Assembly (NCBI GenBank): GCA_037367405.1
Contig: JAZKJV010006049.1
Location: 496,001 to 560,000, forward strand
DNA: 64,000 nucleotides
Direction of reading: 5' to 3'
Source: Ottelia alismoides
Taxonomy: Eukaryota > Streptophyta > Magnoliopsida > Alismatales > Hydrocharitaceae
Shown: positions 48,411 through 58,171 of the stretch, piece by piece
Layout of the letters: every line of letters begins with the position of its first letter
Numbering within the stretch: position 1 is the stretch's first letter
The notes under the pieces: model-generated
Databases searched by the model: none
What the model was told of the DNA's origin: nothing
What the model saw: the letters and a program-made list of their open reading frames with translations, nothing else
Translations under genes and position numbers: made by a program

Positions 48411-49294
48411 GTTAGTCCATTGAACTCCCTTCGTTTCTCATTTAATTTGTTCACATGGGTTTTTGCAGAACCTAATCTGAAAATGTACTTTTGGTTTCAT
48501 GTGGATATTTGTGAATATTTGATTTGATGCTATGTTCTACCAAATGCGTCATCGGGTTACTTGTTCTGATGTTTATATTACTTGCAAAAAATAGGCAATA
48601 CCCAAACATAACTATTATTTTACGTCTGCAATAGATTTCTTGTCGGAAATCCCACAGGATAAATGATAACCTAGGAAACCATGTATAACTTTGTCCACTA
48701 TAATACTTATTTATATGCACCTCACACAGCACACCTCATATCAAATTTAACCCTTTTTATCATCTGTCCTCGGGGCCTCAACCTACTTCACCCAATCCCA
48801 TTTCCCACAAGCGTCTTAGCTCAATGGCCTTGCAATGAATTGATTAGAGGTTCAAGCATAGTGCAGGATATTAGTATCTATTTCTATTGCCAATAATCTT
48901 TAGTTACATTATAAGTGATATCAGCACGGCTAGCATCTGTAGATCAACTCCATTACGAGGGTTGCACCACTAAACTTGAAAGGTGGGACGGGTGCTAACA
49001 GAGTAAAGATCAAACTAGGTGTACTGCTGTTTCACAAGTTCATTGTTGTTTTAATTTGGATTGATTTTAGGGATTCCTGACCTTATGTTGATCTAACAAG
49101 CTGCTAATTAATCAAATTGGCTGATGAACTTTTAGTTTCTGAGCAAAGAACCATCATCAGTACTCTTATGATGCTAACAAACCATGTCTTGTGTTATCAT
49201 GATCATAGGGGACATAATTTCTAAAAATCTTAGAAATATGTTGAATAAAATGATGAATCTCTAGCTACTGCTTGAAGAAACCACGAAAGCATGG
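48411..49294 (+). other. Intron 3 (start) of CML gene
   Basis: Begins GTTAGTCC after exon 3. A possible acceptor (TTTTTGCAG at about 48460-48468) would lead into a short, non-EF frame and is judged not to be used. Near 49275-49317 the phrase GAAGAAACCACGAAAGC and what follows resemble the end of exon 3, suggesting a decayed partial duplicate. Confidence 0.5.
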
Positions 49295-49430
49295 ATTCAG
49301 ATGCTGCAGCATGCCGAAAACATGTCGCTCCATGTGATGTTTCCCTAGCTTTTTCAGCATTGAGACGGGTGGAATGCCCCCCTTACCGGATGTCGTGGCA
49401 TATTTAATGGAATGACGATTACTTTGACAA
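49295..49430 (+). repeat. Tandem unit A, first part (interrupted by copia)
   Basis: It matches 60633-60760: TTTCCCTAGCTTTTTC, then GGTGGAATGCCCC, then GATGTCGTGGCATATTTA. The rest of unit A resumes at 60098 after the copia insertion. Confidence 0.75.
49426..49430. other. Target-site duplication GACAA (left, imperfect)
   Basis: The right-hand partner at 60093-60097 reads AGCAA. The uninterrupted homologue at about 60742-60758 (TTTTGACGATATAGGCG) shows the empty site. Confidence 0.5.
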
Positions 49431-49571
49431 TGTTGTGAAAATAAAATTGCATATCATTATTAAGACCCTAGGGCTCTCTTATATAGGAGAAAAGCCTTGG
49501 GTAAATTACAAGAGAGGTACATGAAAGAAAAAAATAAGAAATAAATATAAAGAGATATAAATATCTCAACA
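49431..49571 (-). repeat. 3' LTR of short-LTR copia element
   Basis: 141 bp, nearly identical to 59951-60092, with a handful of differences seen by eye. Confidence 0.9.
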
Positions 49572-49638
49572 CTCCCCCTCAAGCTGGATCATATATGTCT
49601 ATCAAGCTCAGGTTGGGACAACATCTTTGAAAAGGACC

Positions 49639-49770
49639 GTTCTTGTCAACTGTAATGCTTTGTACAATTTCTGGTTATCAAACTGATGTACCCTCTCCTT
49701 TATTAATGAATGCTTTGGTGTGGTGACTCCCGCCTCGGGAGGGCTCCCCCGTTGTCTTATTCAAAAAAAA
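49639..49770 (+). mobile_element. 5'-truncated LINE tail
   Basis: A 132-bp insert ends in TCAAAAAAAA and is flanked by a perfect 14-bp duplication CTTTGAAAAGGACC (49625-49638 and 49771-49784). A long duplication plus an A-tail and extreme 5' truncation is the hallmark of target-primed LINE insertion. It disrupts the C-terminal coding end of the copia RNase H region. Confidence 0.75.
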
Positions 49771-49784
49771 CTTTGAAAAGGACC

Positions 49785-51388
49785 TCTAGCAAGGACCTTG
49801 GTGAAAATATCAGTTGTCTGATCTCCTGTAGACACATGGGAGGCGAATGTAAGAGCCTTCTGGATCATGTCTCTTGTATAGTGGCAATCCACCTCTATAT
49901 GCTTGGTCCGTTCATGAAATGCAGGATTATTGGCAATAAATAGAGTTGCTTGATTATCACGTAAACGCTGCATGGGAAGAGGAACCTCAACAGCAAGATC
50001 AGTCAAGACTGCTCTAACCCACATCATCTTTGTGTTCCCCTGTTCCATGGCTCTGTACTCAGATTCTGCACTGGATCTAGCAAGCACTGTCTGCTTCTTG
50101 CTTCTCCATGACACGAGAGAGCTCCTGACAAAAATAGCAAAGCCAGAAGTAGACTTCCTGTCTTTAGGACATCCTGCATTATCTGCATCTGCACACGCTA
50201 TCACTTCAAGAGACGTACCTCGGCTGAATATGAGATTAATACCAGGTGAATTCTTCAAATATCTCAAAGTCATATAGACAACATCCATATGAACCTTCAT
50301 GGGCTACTCCATGAACATAGCAAGGATATGTCTGTCCTGGTGATGGTAGCGTATAGGAGCTTCCCAACAAGCTCCCTGCATCTCCTCTTATCTACTTCCT
50401 CAGTGTCATCATTATATAAACTCATACTCAAATCCATAGGAGTAGTAACAGGCTTGCACCTTGTCATACATGTCTCTAGTAGAAGATCGATCACAAACTT
50501 CCTCTGGGTCATCACAAGACCACATTGGTTCCTGGCGAACTCTAATCCAAGGAAGTATCGAAGATTGCCAAGGTCCTTAGTCACAAACTGCTGACCTAGG
50601 AACTCCTTGGCAGCCTGAATGCCCTGCTCATCATCACCGATGATAATAATATCATCAACATAGACTAGAATAGCAATAATACTTCTTTGTGTCCTCCAAA
50701 CAAAAAGCAAGTGATCCGCAGTGGACCACGCAAACCCTTGGTGCTCTATCAACTCTGAAAGCTTCTAGTACCAAGCTCTTAGACTCTGCTTCAGATCATA
50801 AATCGCCTTGTGGAGCCTACACACCTTCTAGGACTCCCCCTCAGTAGCAAACCCTGGTGATTGTTACATATATACCTCCTCATGTAGATCTCCACATAGA
50901 AACGCATTCTTCACATCAAGTTGGTAAAGAGGCCAGTCCCGTGAAACAACAACTGATAGAAGAATCTTAGCCTCAAATTTCAGCGAAATTCGATCGAATT
51001 TCTGTCGAATATCGATATCCTGTCGAAATTGAAATTCAACCGAAATGATCGAAATATGAGGCCCCTAGTACAAAAAATGACTGAAATAATCAAAATTTCG
51101 GTCGAATTTAGACCGATATTCCACCGAAATTCTGTTTCTGTCGGTTACCGAAATGGTGATCGAAACCGACATTTAGGGCCTTGAGAAGAATGCGCAATGT
51201 CGAACGTCTGGCCACTGGTGAGAAGGTATCCTAATAGTCCCCCTATAAGTATGGGTGAACCCACATGCTACAAGCCTTGCCTTGTAGCGATCCACACTGT
51301 CATCTGCCCGTTGATTCACCGTAAAGATCCATTTGCACCCCATAATAGAGATACCTGGAGGAGCAGAAACAAACACTCCTGGTACCAT
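49785..51388 (-). pseudogene. Copia RT-RNase H (short-LTR element)
   Basis: RT begins with MGCKWIFTVNQ and KARLVACGF (51340-51250). A 218-bp MITE then interrupts it. It resumes with LDVKNAFLCGDLHEEVYM (about 50910) with in-frame stops, then YVDDIIIIGDD at about 50650 and YFLGLEFARN. RNase H follows (ADADNAGCPKDRKSTSG, SSAESEYRAM, RDNQAT) in the frame 50300-49761. The catalytic Asp pair of RT and the Asp/Glu/Asp of RNase H are readable. The frame has at least two stops plus the MITE and the LINE insertion, so it is dead. Confidence 0.85.
50966..51183. mobile_element. hAT-like MITE, copy 1
   Basis: 218 bp rich in CGAAATTTC/GAAATTCG units, with imperfect inverted ends (CTTAGCCTCAAAT and, reversed, CAAGGCCCTAAAT), flanked by a perfect 8-bp duplication AGAAGAAT (50958-50965 and 51184-51191). 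A second copy lies at 53095-53321 in the opposite orientation with its own 8-bp duplication. The family has no coding capacity. Confidence 0.85.
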
Positions 51389-51783
51389 GAGACTGTAAAG
51401 CAGTCATCTCCTCCTCCATGGCATGTTGCCAACTACTATCATGTACGACCTCCTGATATGTTTGCGGGATAGTAACAGTAGAGAGTGCCACAACAAACCT
51501 CTTGTATACCTCTGAAAGATGGTCCAAGGAAACATGCGCAGCTAGAGAATGAGTGGACAGTTACGACGCAGCTTCCTCAAGGCAATAGGTACATCCAGGT
51601 CTTCAGCCTCTCTATGGTATCAGCTCCTCATGTACAATATCCTATGGAACAAGCATATCACCGGTGCCATCAGTAGAAATAATGTGTTAATTACATACCT
51701 GAGGCATGTTGGATGATAGGGAAGGTAATGAGCAGAGCGGCGAGTAGAGGACCTACGAATGTAAAATCGTGGTAGGAATTGTG

Positions 51784-52632
51784 TCAAGGTAGATGGTGGT
51801 GGAAGTGGTGGAGGAGGTGGAGGTGGAGATGACTGAGACTCAACATGGGATATTGTTGTGGAGATAACGGAGGTGGTAGAACAAAAACATCCTCACCAGA
51901 GTCAGCGTTAGATAACATATCACCTGTAGAAGAACAATACATAATAAACTCAAAAAATGTGACATCAACACTCACATAATACTTTCTCCTTACAAGATCA
52001 GAACATCTGCATCCTTTTTGGGTACGATAATAGTCAACGAACACATATTTAAGAACTCTTGGAGAGAGCTTGTCACGACCAGGAGTAAAATTGCGGACAA
52101 ATGCCACTGACCCAAAGACCTTGGGAGTAAGGGAGAAAAAGTCCTTCTCGGGAAATGCAATCAAGAAAGGAACATTCTCTCCAAGGACAGTAGAAGGCAT
52201 GTGGTTTACCAAGTAACATGCAATGAGGATCTCATCACCCCAGAACGAATGCGGAGTTTGACTCTGAATTAAAAGAGTCCTCGTGACATCTAGAAAATGA
52301 TTATGTTTGCGTTCAGTAACACCATTCTGCTGCGAAATGTAAGCACAAGAAGTCTGGTAAACAAGAACAAGAGATCTGAGAAAGTCAAGCAGTTGTAAAG
52401 TGGAAAACTCCAAGGCATTATCAGTGCGAATAAACTTCTCACTAATAGAAAAAATGTTCTTAACTTCAATAAGAAATGATTTAATGACAGGATTTGCTTC
52501 AGACTTATTCTTTAACAAGAATACCCTAGATAATATAGAAAAATCATCCACAACGACCATATAAAATCGATGTCCCTGATGATCGGGAACACGACTAGGA
52601 CCCCGAATGTCAAAATGAAACAACTCAAACAA
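51784..52632 (-). pseudogene. Copia integrase (short-LTR element)
   Basis: 282 open codons. The core has Asp in FHFDIRGPSR, Asp in IRTDNALEF and Glu in QNGVTERKHN, with exactly 35 residues between the last two (the D-D35E signature). A SFWGDEIL block and the C-terminal VFGSVAFV...RVLKYVF segment typical of copia integrase follow. The upstream part of the domain (zinc-binding His/Cys, about 52788-52640) is shifted into other frames, and beyond it lies the nested insertion. Intervening stops before RT (51780-51390) break the polyprotein. Confidence 0.85.
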
Positions 52633-52788
52633 CTGACTACTATGACGACTCTAATGACTTGGAAAAAAAGAACGATGGTGCTTCCCAAGCTGACATGCCT
52701 TACACTCCAAGGTAGTACGAGTAGAGATCTGAGGGAGAACATGACACATCTTCTGCAGAGGAAGGTGTCCAAAGTGAAGATGTCATAT

Positions 52789-52793
52789 GAAAG
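52789..52793. other. Target-site duplication GAAAG (left)
   Basis: Repeated exactly at 58167-58171. Confidence 0.8.
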
Positions 52794-53094
52794 TAAAGGA
52801 TATGGAAAGGTCCTTAAGTGCATCATGGAAGCGTGAAGATCGCATCATATGCGATCAGAGCGACTAGTCACACTAGTTACTCGGTGCAACGGAAGATAAA
52901 AAATAAATGATGAAATCACCTGATCCAAGAACACTTCTGGGATCATTTCATCTAAACCACAAATAAGATGTAGGAATCCCTCTTGAAGCGTGGTTGCAAT
53001 CATATCTCTAAAGCAAGAGACCTCCTGTCTCAAGTCTGATCCGACGGAGGAGATGCTTGCGAGCGTGTTGATGAAAATGTGTGTTCATCGCAAT

Positions 53095-53321
53095 CAAAGC
53101 CCTAAATATCGGTTTCGATCACTATTTCGGTGACTGACCGAAACAGAATTTCGATGGAATTTAGGCCAAAATTCGATAGAAATTTCGGACATTTCGACCA
53201 TTTTTTATACTAGGGCCCCCATATTTCGGTCATTTCGGCCATTTCGGACGAATTTCGATTTCGATAGGAGATCGATATTCGACAGAAATTCGACCAAATT
53301 TCGCTGAAATTTGAGGCTATG
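53095..53321. mobile_element. hAT-like MITE, copy 2
   Basis: 227 bp, reverse-complement homologue of 50966-51183, flanked by a perfect 8-bp duplication ATCGCAAT (53087-53094 and 53322-53329). It is inserted in the solo LTR's 3' region. The ends read CAAAGCCCTAAAT and, reversed, CATAGCCTCAAAT. Confidence 0.85.
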
Positions 53322-53480
53322 ATCGCAATCCAAGTTGATAATCCAAGCGGCAAATCTTATGATCTCGTCATACAAAATCCAACGTCTTCTTCATGAGCGA
53401 GGTGCATCGAAGGAGACGGAGATCCACGAGCAGTCGAAGCGGCAACATAATGATGTGGCGACGATGGCGGTCTTCCCGAG

Positions 53481-53979
53481 TGATGCAGCGTGGACCCGAA
53501 ATATAGGGCCACACATTTATTTAATTTTATCCGTTTATTTTATTTACGTTTATTTTATCGCATTTTATTTAAATAAGGGGATCATGTTTGATCTCGAAAT
53601 TAATTAGTTAGTTTAAATTTGATTTTCGAATTTGAATTAGAGTCAAAATAGGATAGAGGTCGATTTGAATTTTAAATTCAAATCAATTAGGATCGGGTGG
53701 ATTTTAAATTTGAATTGCTTCTATTTTTGTAATTCCACCTCTACTATATAAAGTGGTTGGCAGCCTATTGTAAAGGACAGTTCAGATTTATGAAAAAAAT
53801 TGAGATTTTATCACCCTCTCTTTGTTTCTCTCTCTCTCACGTGATCTACACGTTTCTCCTCTCGATCCCTCGTGTTCCCGACGAGCCCTCTCTTCTCAAC
53901 CCCTCTATTTTCTTCTACCAAATAATCCCACCGTTAAAGTTATTTTTCTTCGTCGACGCCGAATCGCGATTTGCATCAT
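53481..53979 (+). repeat. 5' LTR of small element
   Basis: 499 bp with a TATATAAAG box at about 53745 and a CT-rich stretch downstream. Confidence 0.9.
53745..53753 (+). promoter_or_regulatory. TATA box of small LTR element
   Basis: TATATAAAG, conserved in the 3' LTR at about 55781. Confidence 0.65.
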
Positions 53980-53981
53980 TT

Positions 53982-53995
53982 GGTATCAGAGCCAT
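53982..53995 (+). other. Primer-binding site (initiator-Met tRNA)
   Basis: TGGTATCAGAGCCA two bases after the 5' LTR. Confidence 0.9.
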
Positions 53996-54044
53996 GGAAA
54001 CCGAATCGTTCCTACGACTCGACGATCCTGTCGAATATTAGTGT

Positions 54045-55502
54045 TTGAAGTTTGGTCACAGCCGCCCATCTCATGGTTCGCACTCGCATTCACGTTCAAA
54101 GAAGTTCCGGCAGCGACTTGTATCGTGCATCAAGGTGCAAGCATGGCTAGACGCGCAAATTGATGAAGAATCGTCCGTCAACGACAAAATTCAGACTATT
54201 TTTATTGCTGCTCGACCAGATTTAAGTCCAAAAAAAGAAGGTATTATCATTCCAGATGGAGATTCAGTTGTTACAACTGCTATACAAGAAGATGGAGATT
54301 CGGGTCCTGTTGTTGACGAAAGTCTCTACGAAGAAGGCCACAAACTCATCGATCTTCCAGTAATTGAATCTGTGGTCCAAGTAGGTCCCCGTCCTCCACG
54401 GCACGCACCCCCGCTGGCCCCACACCACGCCACCATCCGACGATGCGGCTCGACCAACCGACGATCAATCCGAACCCAGGACTCGCCCGCGACCTGCAAA
54501 TCATCTGTGCGCTGCCTCATGCGCAACCTGCGCATGCCCCTTCGATGTCGGCAAGCGCGCCTTACCTTCTCAGACCGCCTGCACCATCAACCAATCCGCC
54601 GACGCAACAGAGATCGATGCCCAAGCTTATGGAGACCTATTCCTAAGGCACGATGCCTCTGCTTCAAGCTTCTGGGCGGGACTCGACGCCGCCTGGCACA
54701 AGGCCATCGCCCCTTTCCACACGGCATAAGCAACCGCGGTCGACGCCAATGGAGGCGGCACCCGATGATCCTGAAGCTCTCCTACCGCCGCCGCTCCCAT
54801 GGCACCAGTCCAGGCGCACGTGCACACCGCCTGCATTGCCGTCGCCCTAAACGTAGGGTTCGGCGTTGCTCAAGACGAAGGGAGGAGGGAGTCCCTCCCA
54901 AGCCTCCTAATTTATCTCCTGGTACGGGTCAATCACATAAAAGTAGGGATTTGAACTATTATTGGGAGAATTACAAAGGTATTCCTCCTCCTAGAAATTT
55001 TTATATAAAGGTTAAAGGCCTGGGGAATTTAAAAGACATTGCATTAGATGAAGGGGTAGGAAATTTACAGTTCTATCCCCTGGAACAGAAAAATTTTAAG
55101 ACAAAGGCCAAAAAAGAGAGTTTGGGGCTGCTATCTTCTCCAAATAGGAATAGAAGTGTGGGATTCATCTATATAAGGACCCTATGGGTTAGTTCATTGT
55201 CCACATCTCCTCTCATCCTAGGTTGGTGCCACACATTTGTTATGGGTTCTCCGAAGGCTATGTTGTTCATGCCTCATCAGTTTTTCGATCACCGCGATAA
55301 GGAGACAAGGCTCGTGGAGACGCCGCCCTTTGCGCCACATATGTTCTTCCCACATGAGGTGGCCGACTCCAACCGCCGCACCGAAGCCCTCTGGGTTCCA
55401 CCGTTCGCTCCACATCTATTCTTTCAAGAGGCTAACAAGGAAGTTGCCATCAAATCGCCACACAACGAAGACAAAGCAATTCGTCAGGAGACGAATTTTT
55501 AA
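54045..55502 (+). CDS. Long open frame of small LTR element, function unknown
   Basis: 485 codons open between the primer site and the purine tract, occupying nearly the whole interior. It has no nearby ATG: the frame follows a TAG at 54039 and opens at TTG. A short ATG frame (METESFLRLDDPVEY) at 53995-54042 precedes it in another register, so a frameshift may have separated the true start. Residues 1-110 are mixed charged sequence (SKKFRQRLVSC, DEESSVNDK). About 115-290 come from a GC-rich block and are Arg/Pro/His-rich, possibly acquired DNA. The C-terminal 80 residues contain a repeated PPFAPHMFF / PPFAPHLFF motif, with a looser MPHQFF before it. I recognise no capsid, zinc knuckle or enzyme domain. 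Whether it is translated is unknown. Confidence 0.45.
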   Translation: MKFGHSRPSHGSHSHSRSKKFRQRLVSCIKVQAWLDAQIDEESSVNDKIQTIFIAARPDLSPKKEGIIIPDGDSVVTTAIQEDGDSGPVVDESLYEEGHKLIDLPVIESVVQVGPRPPRHAPPLAPHHATIRRCGSTNRRSIRTQDSPATCKSSVRCLMRNLRMPLRCRQARLTFSDRLHHQPIRRRNRDRCPSLWRPIPKARCLCFKLLGGTRRRLAQGHRPFPHGISNRGRRQWRRHPMILKLSYRRRSHGTSPGARAHRLHCRRPKRRVRRCSRRREEGVPPKPPNLSPGTGQSHKSRDLNYYWENYKGIPPPRNFYIKVKGLGNLKDIALDEGVGNLQFYPLEQKNFKTKAKKESLGLLSSPNRNRSVGFIYIRTLWVSSLSTSPLILGWCHTFVMGSPKAMLFMPHQFFDHRDKETRLVETPPFAPHMFFPHEVADSNRRTEALWVPPFAPHLFFQEANKEVAIKSPHNEDKAIRQETNF

Positions 55503-55515
55503 AGCGGAGGAGAGT
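55503..55515 (+). other. Polypurine tract of small element
   Basis: AGCGGAGGAGAGT ends at the 3' LTR, directly after the stop codon of the long frame. Confidence 0.75.
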
Positions 55516-56017
55516 TGATGCAGCGTGGACACGAAATATAGGGCCACATATTTATTTAATTTTATCCGTTAATTTTATTTACGTTTATTTTGTCGCATTT
55601 TATTTAAATAAGGGGATCGTGTGTGATCTCGAAATTAATTAGTTAGTTTAAATTTGATTTTCGAATTTGAATTTGAGTCAAAATAGGATAGAGGTCGATT
55701 TGAATTTTAAATTCAAATCAATTAGGATCGGGTGGGATTTTAAATTTAAATTGCTTCTATTTTTGTAATTCCACCTCTACTATATAAAGAGGTTGGTAGC
55801 CTATTGTAAAGGACAGTTCAGATTTATGAAAAAAATTGAGATTTTATCTCCCTCTCTTTGTTTCTCTCTCTCCCCTCACGTGATCTACACGTTTCTCCTC
55901 TCGATCCCTCGTGTTCTCGACGGGCCCTCTCTTCTCAACCCCTCTATTTTCTTCTACCAAATAATTCCACCGTTAAAGTTATTTTTCTTCGTCGACGCCG
56001 AATCGCGATTTGCATCA
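55516..56017 (+). repeat. 3' LTR of small element
   Basis: 502 bp, ends TTGCATCA. Confidence 0.9.
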
Positions 56018-56444
56018 AAGGAGGATCGTACCTTCTCTACGCGAGCACGGCTTCGGATCGTCGATCCGAGGTGTTCCGGCGACCCTTGGTGAAGGAGAGG
56101 GAAGAGGAATGGAGGAAGGAACTGCTGGAGGTCGAAGGAAAGAGGGGTTGGGCATTTCGGGCGAGGTGCATGAAGGGTTTTATTGGTTTGGACCCGGTTT
56201 CGTATCCGGGTTCGGGTCCGAACATGGCGTGTACCCCTCCTCGCTAAAATGGCCATAACTCGGCCTCCCGAAGTCCTATTTATGCGTTCTTGGTTCTTGG
56301 ACTCGTTGGAAAGCTATCGACGAGCTCTACGTAATGGACTACTTAAATAAATTTTTTGGACACTGGAATAAAAGCAGATTTTCAATTAAGCCCAGATCCA
56401 GTTGGATTTTGCATTTTAGTTCCTCTTCGATTTTCGGGGTTTCC
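56018..56444. other. Unassigned GC-rich segment
   Basis: It fills the gap between the small LTR element and the resumed solo LTR. Frames up to 129 codons overlap the LTR above and are not convincing. It may be a fragment of yet another LTR, but no partner is present in the window. Confidence 0.3.
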
Positions 56445-57097
56445 ACAGTAGCTAAAATCCAGACATGTTTCATCACTACCTCGAAATGTAAGCGTCATGG
56501 TTATACAATCGTATCACATCACCCTCAGGTATTCCTAATACCTGTACATCCTACATACTGGAAGTTCTAGAATAAACCCGATGATAAAGATCAATTTATA
56601 TTGTCATCATTAAGGTTTTATCATTAAGTTTCTCATTCGATCATTGGGACTAGGTATCGATTATATGCTTTCCAAAATCATATATCATACCTACAAATTC
56701 TTGTCATGCTTCGAAAGCAAGATGACCATGCATGGAATTTGATCGATCCCAATACCTCATGAGTGAGCTTGTGTCTTCCGATTCTCAAGTGAATCTGCAT
56801 GATCCCTTTGAGAGATCGTATTACCTGTATGCCCTTGTATGCACACCTGCTTGCCGGTGTATAGACCTTAATTAGGCCATCAACCTATCGATCTGCCAAA
56901 TGTACATACTTAGACATATAGCAAGACATCTGTCTGCGGTCAGAGGATGCATGCCTATATCGTGACAGTATATGACATAGGACTTGGTTATCTTGATCTC
57001 GTTAAGTCAACTCTTTGACCTAACTAGTCTGATACCTTCGAATCTCTGTTCCTGTGTAGAGGACCTGCATCAAGAGGTTGGTCAGATATCAGCCAAA

Positions 57098-57112
57098 AGA
57101 GAAAGGATTGTC
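57098..57112. other. LINE target-site duplication (left)
   Basis: AGAGAAAGGATTGTC, repeated exactly at 57859-57873. Confidence 0.85.
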
Positions 57113-57858
57113 GCGAGGGTCAGTTTACGGTTAAAAAGGCATTTTCCGATCAAAGATTGGAGGATTTTCTGGGCATGCTGGATGCGATCAAGGAGGTGGG
57201 GCGTCCTTCGGAGGGGAGAGATCACTAGGGTTGGTGCGAGGGTCAGTTTACGGTTAAAAAGGCCTTTGGGGCTATTGGTAGGCCGCCGCCTTCCCGTTCG
57301 GAGATGTTGATCCAGGATTGTGCGTTCCTCTGGGCACTCAAGCTTCCTGAGCGAATTGGTTTCTTCTTATGGCTGCTTCGGAGACAAAGGCTGATGACGA
57401 GGGATCGGTGTACCAGGCTTCTGGGATCCACCTCAAACAGGTGCCTACTCTGCGAGGAGGCGGTTGAGTCCATCGAGCACTTGTTCTTCAAGTGCCCCAA
57501 GGTGCTTCAGATTTGGCAGTGGTCGGGTTTGGCCTGGTGTGGCGCTGTGGATCTCGAGACGTTTTGCAGCTCGCTGGTGGCGAATAGGATTAGATATAGG
57601 AGGGAGTTAATCTTTCCCCTGGTCGTCCTTTGGGCTATTAGGCTGGGGAGGAATGCCCTGTTGTTCTCGAGGCAGCGCTTTTATAAGGAAAATGTGGAGA
57701 TACATGCCAAGTATTTGGTGGAGGATTGGGTAGTGTAGTTGGTCGCTTCGTCGACCGTACTTTCTGTATTTTTTTCTTCTCTTTGCTCTCACTTTCTGAA
57801 TAAAAGATGGGGCGGACACCAACGAGTGTCTCCCCCTATTTCAGGACTTCAAAAAAAG
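57113..57858 (+). mobile_element. 5'-truncated LINE
   Basis: 746 bp flanked by a perfect 15-bp duplication and ending in a short A-rich tail (CTTCAAAAAAAG). It holds the C-terminal part of ORF2 and a 3' UTR with an AATAAA signal at about 57797. At the 5' end a 28-base phrase (GCGAGGGTCAGTTTACGGTT onward) occurs twice, at 57113 and about 57238, an internal rearrangement typical of aberrant reverse transcription. Confidence 0.85.
57237..57738 (+). pseudogene. LINE ORF2 C-terminal fragment (zf-RVT domain)
   Basis: The open reading (continuous from FTVKKAF near 57250 to the stop at 57736) carries the plant LINE RT-associated zinc domain: FLWALKLPERIGFFLWLLRR, then RCLLCEEAVESIEHLFFKCP with Cys-x2-Cys...His-x4-Cys, then a Trp-rich segment. 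This domain follows RT in plant non-LTR elements and is often all that survives 5' truncation. Endonuclease and RT are absent, so it is a dead fragment. Its C terminus (KYLVEDWVV) is followed by a short UTR. Confidence 0.85.
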
Positions 57859-58166
57859 AGAGAAAGGATTGTCATGCTGGAGATCATCTCTTAACAATCA
57901 TTTAACGGTGCATGATGAGTCCTCAATCTAACTCTTTAGATATTCATCCAAGCACCCGCTTCTATGATTCAGCAATTGAATCAACAGTTGTATGATCATT
58001 TAGAAGGCCATGATACATAACCCTAATTGTACTAAGAGACCTTGTAGTGCATTCATTCACTTAATCTCAGACATGGAGTGAAATAAACCAATACTTTTAT
58101 TGATAAATCAAACCTTACAAAACATTTATTGTAGGAATGGTTCACCATGGGCTCACATACCTAACA

Positions 58167-58171
58167 GAAAG
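58167..58171. other. Target-site duplication GAAAG (right)
   Basis: Partner of 52789-52793. Confidence 0.8.

Larger units (their letters stand above)
53481..56017 (+). mobile_element. Small non-autonomous LTR retrotransposon (2.5 kb)
   Basis: Direct terminal repeats of about 500 bp (53481-53979 and 55516-56017, TGATGCAGCG...TTGCATCA) enclose a 1.54-kb interior. An initiator-Met primer site starts two bases after the left repeat and a purine tract (AAAGCGGAGGAGAG) ends at the right repeat. By eye the LTRs differ at about 14 bases plus two or three indels. The interior has one long open frame and no protease, RT, RNase H or integrase. No 5-bp duplication is seen (CCGAG on the left, AAGGA on the right), probably because the right flank was rearranged. 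It is inserted in the minus-strand LTR remnant. Confidence 0.85.
52794..58166 (-). mobile_element. Angela-like solo LTR or LTR remnant, minus strand, heavily interrupted
   Basis: The outer ends correspond to the two termini of the 2.5-kb copia LTR seen at 5425: the right end reads (reversed) TGTTAGGTATGTGAGCCC and the left end (reversed) CCATATCCTTTA. A 5-bp duplication GAAAG flanks the block. LTR sequence occupies 52794-53480, about 56445-57112 and 57859-58166. About 1.1 kb of the LTR middle is lost and replaced by a small LTR element and an unassigned segment. No internal gag-pol remains, so it looks like a solo LTR that later served as a landing pad. It splits the pol gene of the element at 49431-60092. 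Confidence 0.85.

Noticed and set aside
48469..48525. Possible exon 4 of the CML gene after TTTTTGCAG.
   Set aside because: It would encode a short non-EF peptide ending at a stop, whereas the family requires a fourth EF-hand; the decayed duplicate at 61700 shows the same sequence as intron-like DNA.
56010..56258. Overlapping frames after the small LTR element that might be a gene.
   Set aside because: Several frames on both strands start inside the LTR, none has a domain, and the segment is a rearranged leftover between two repeats.
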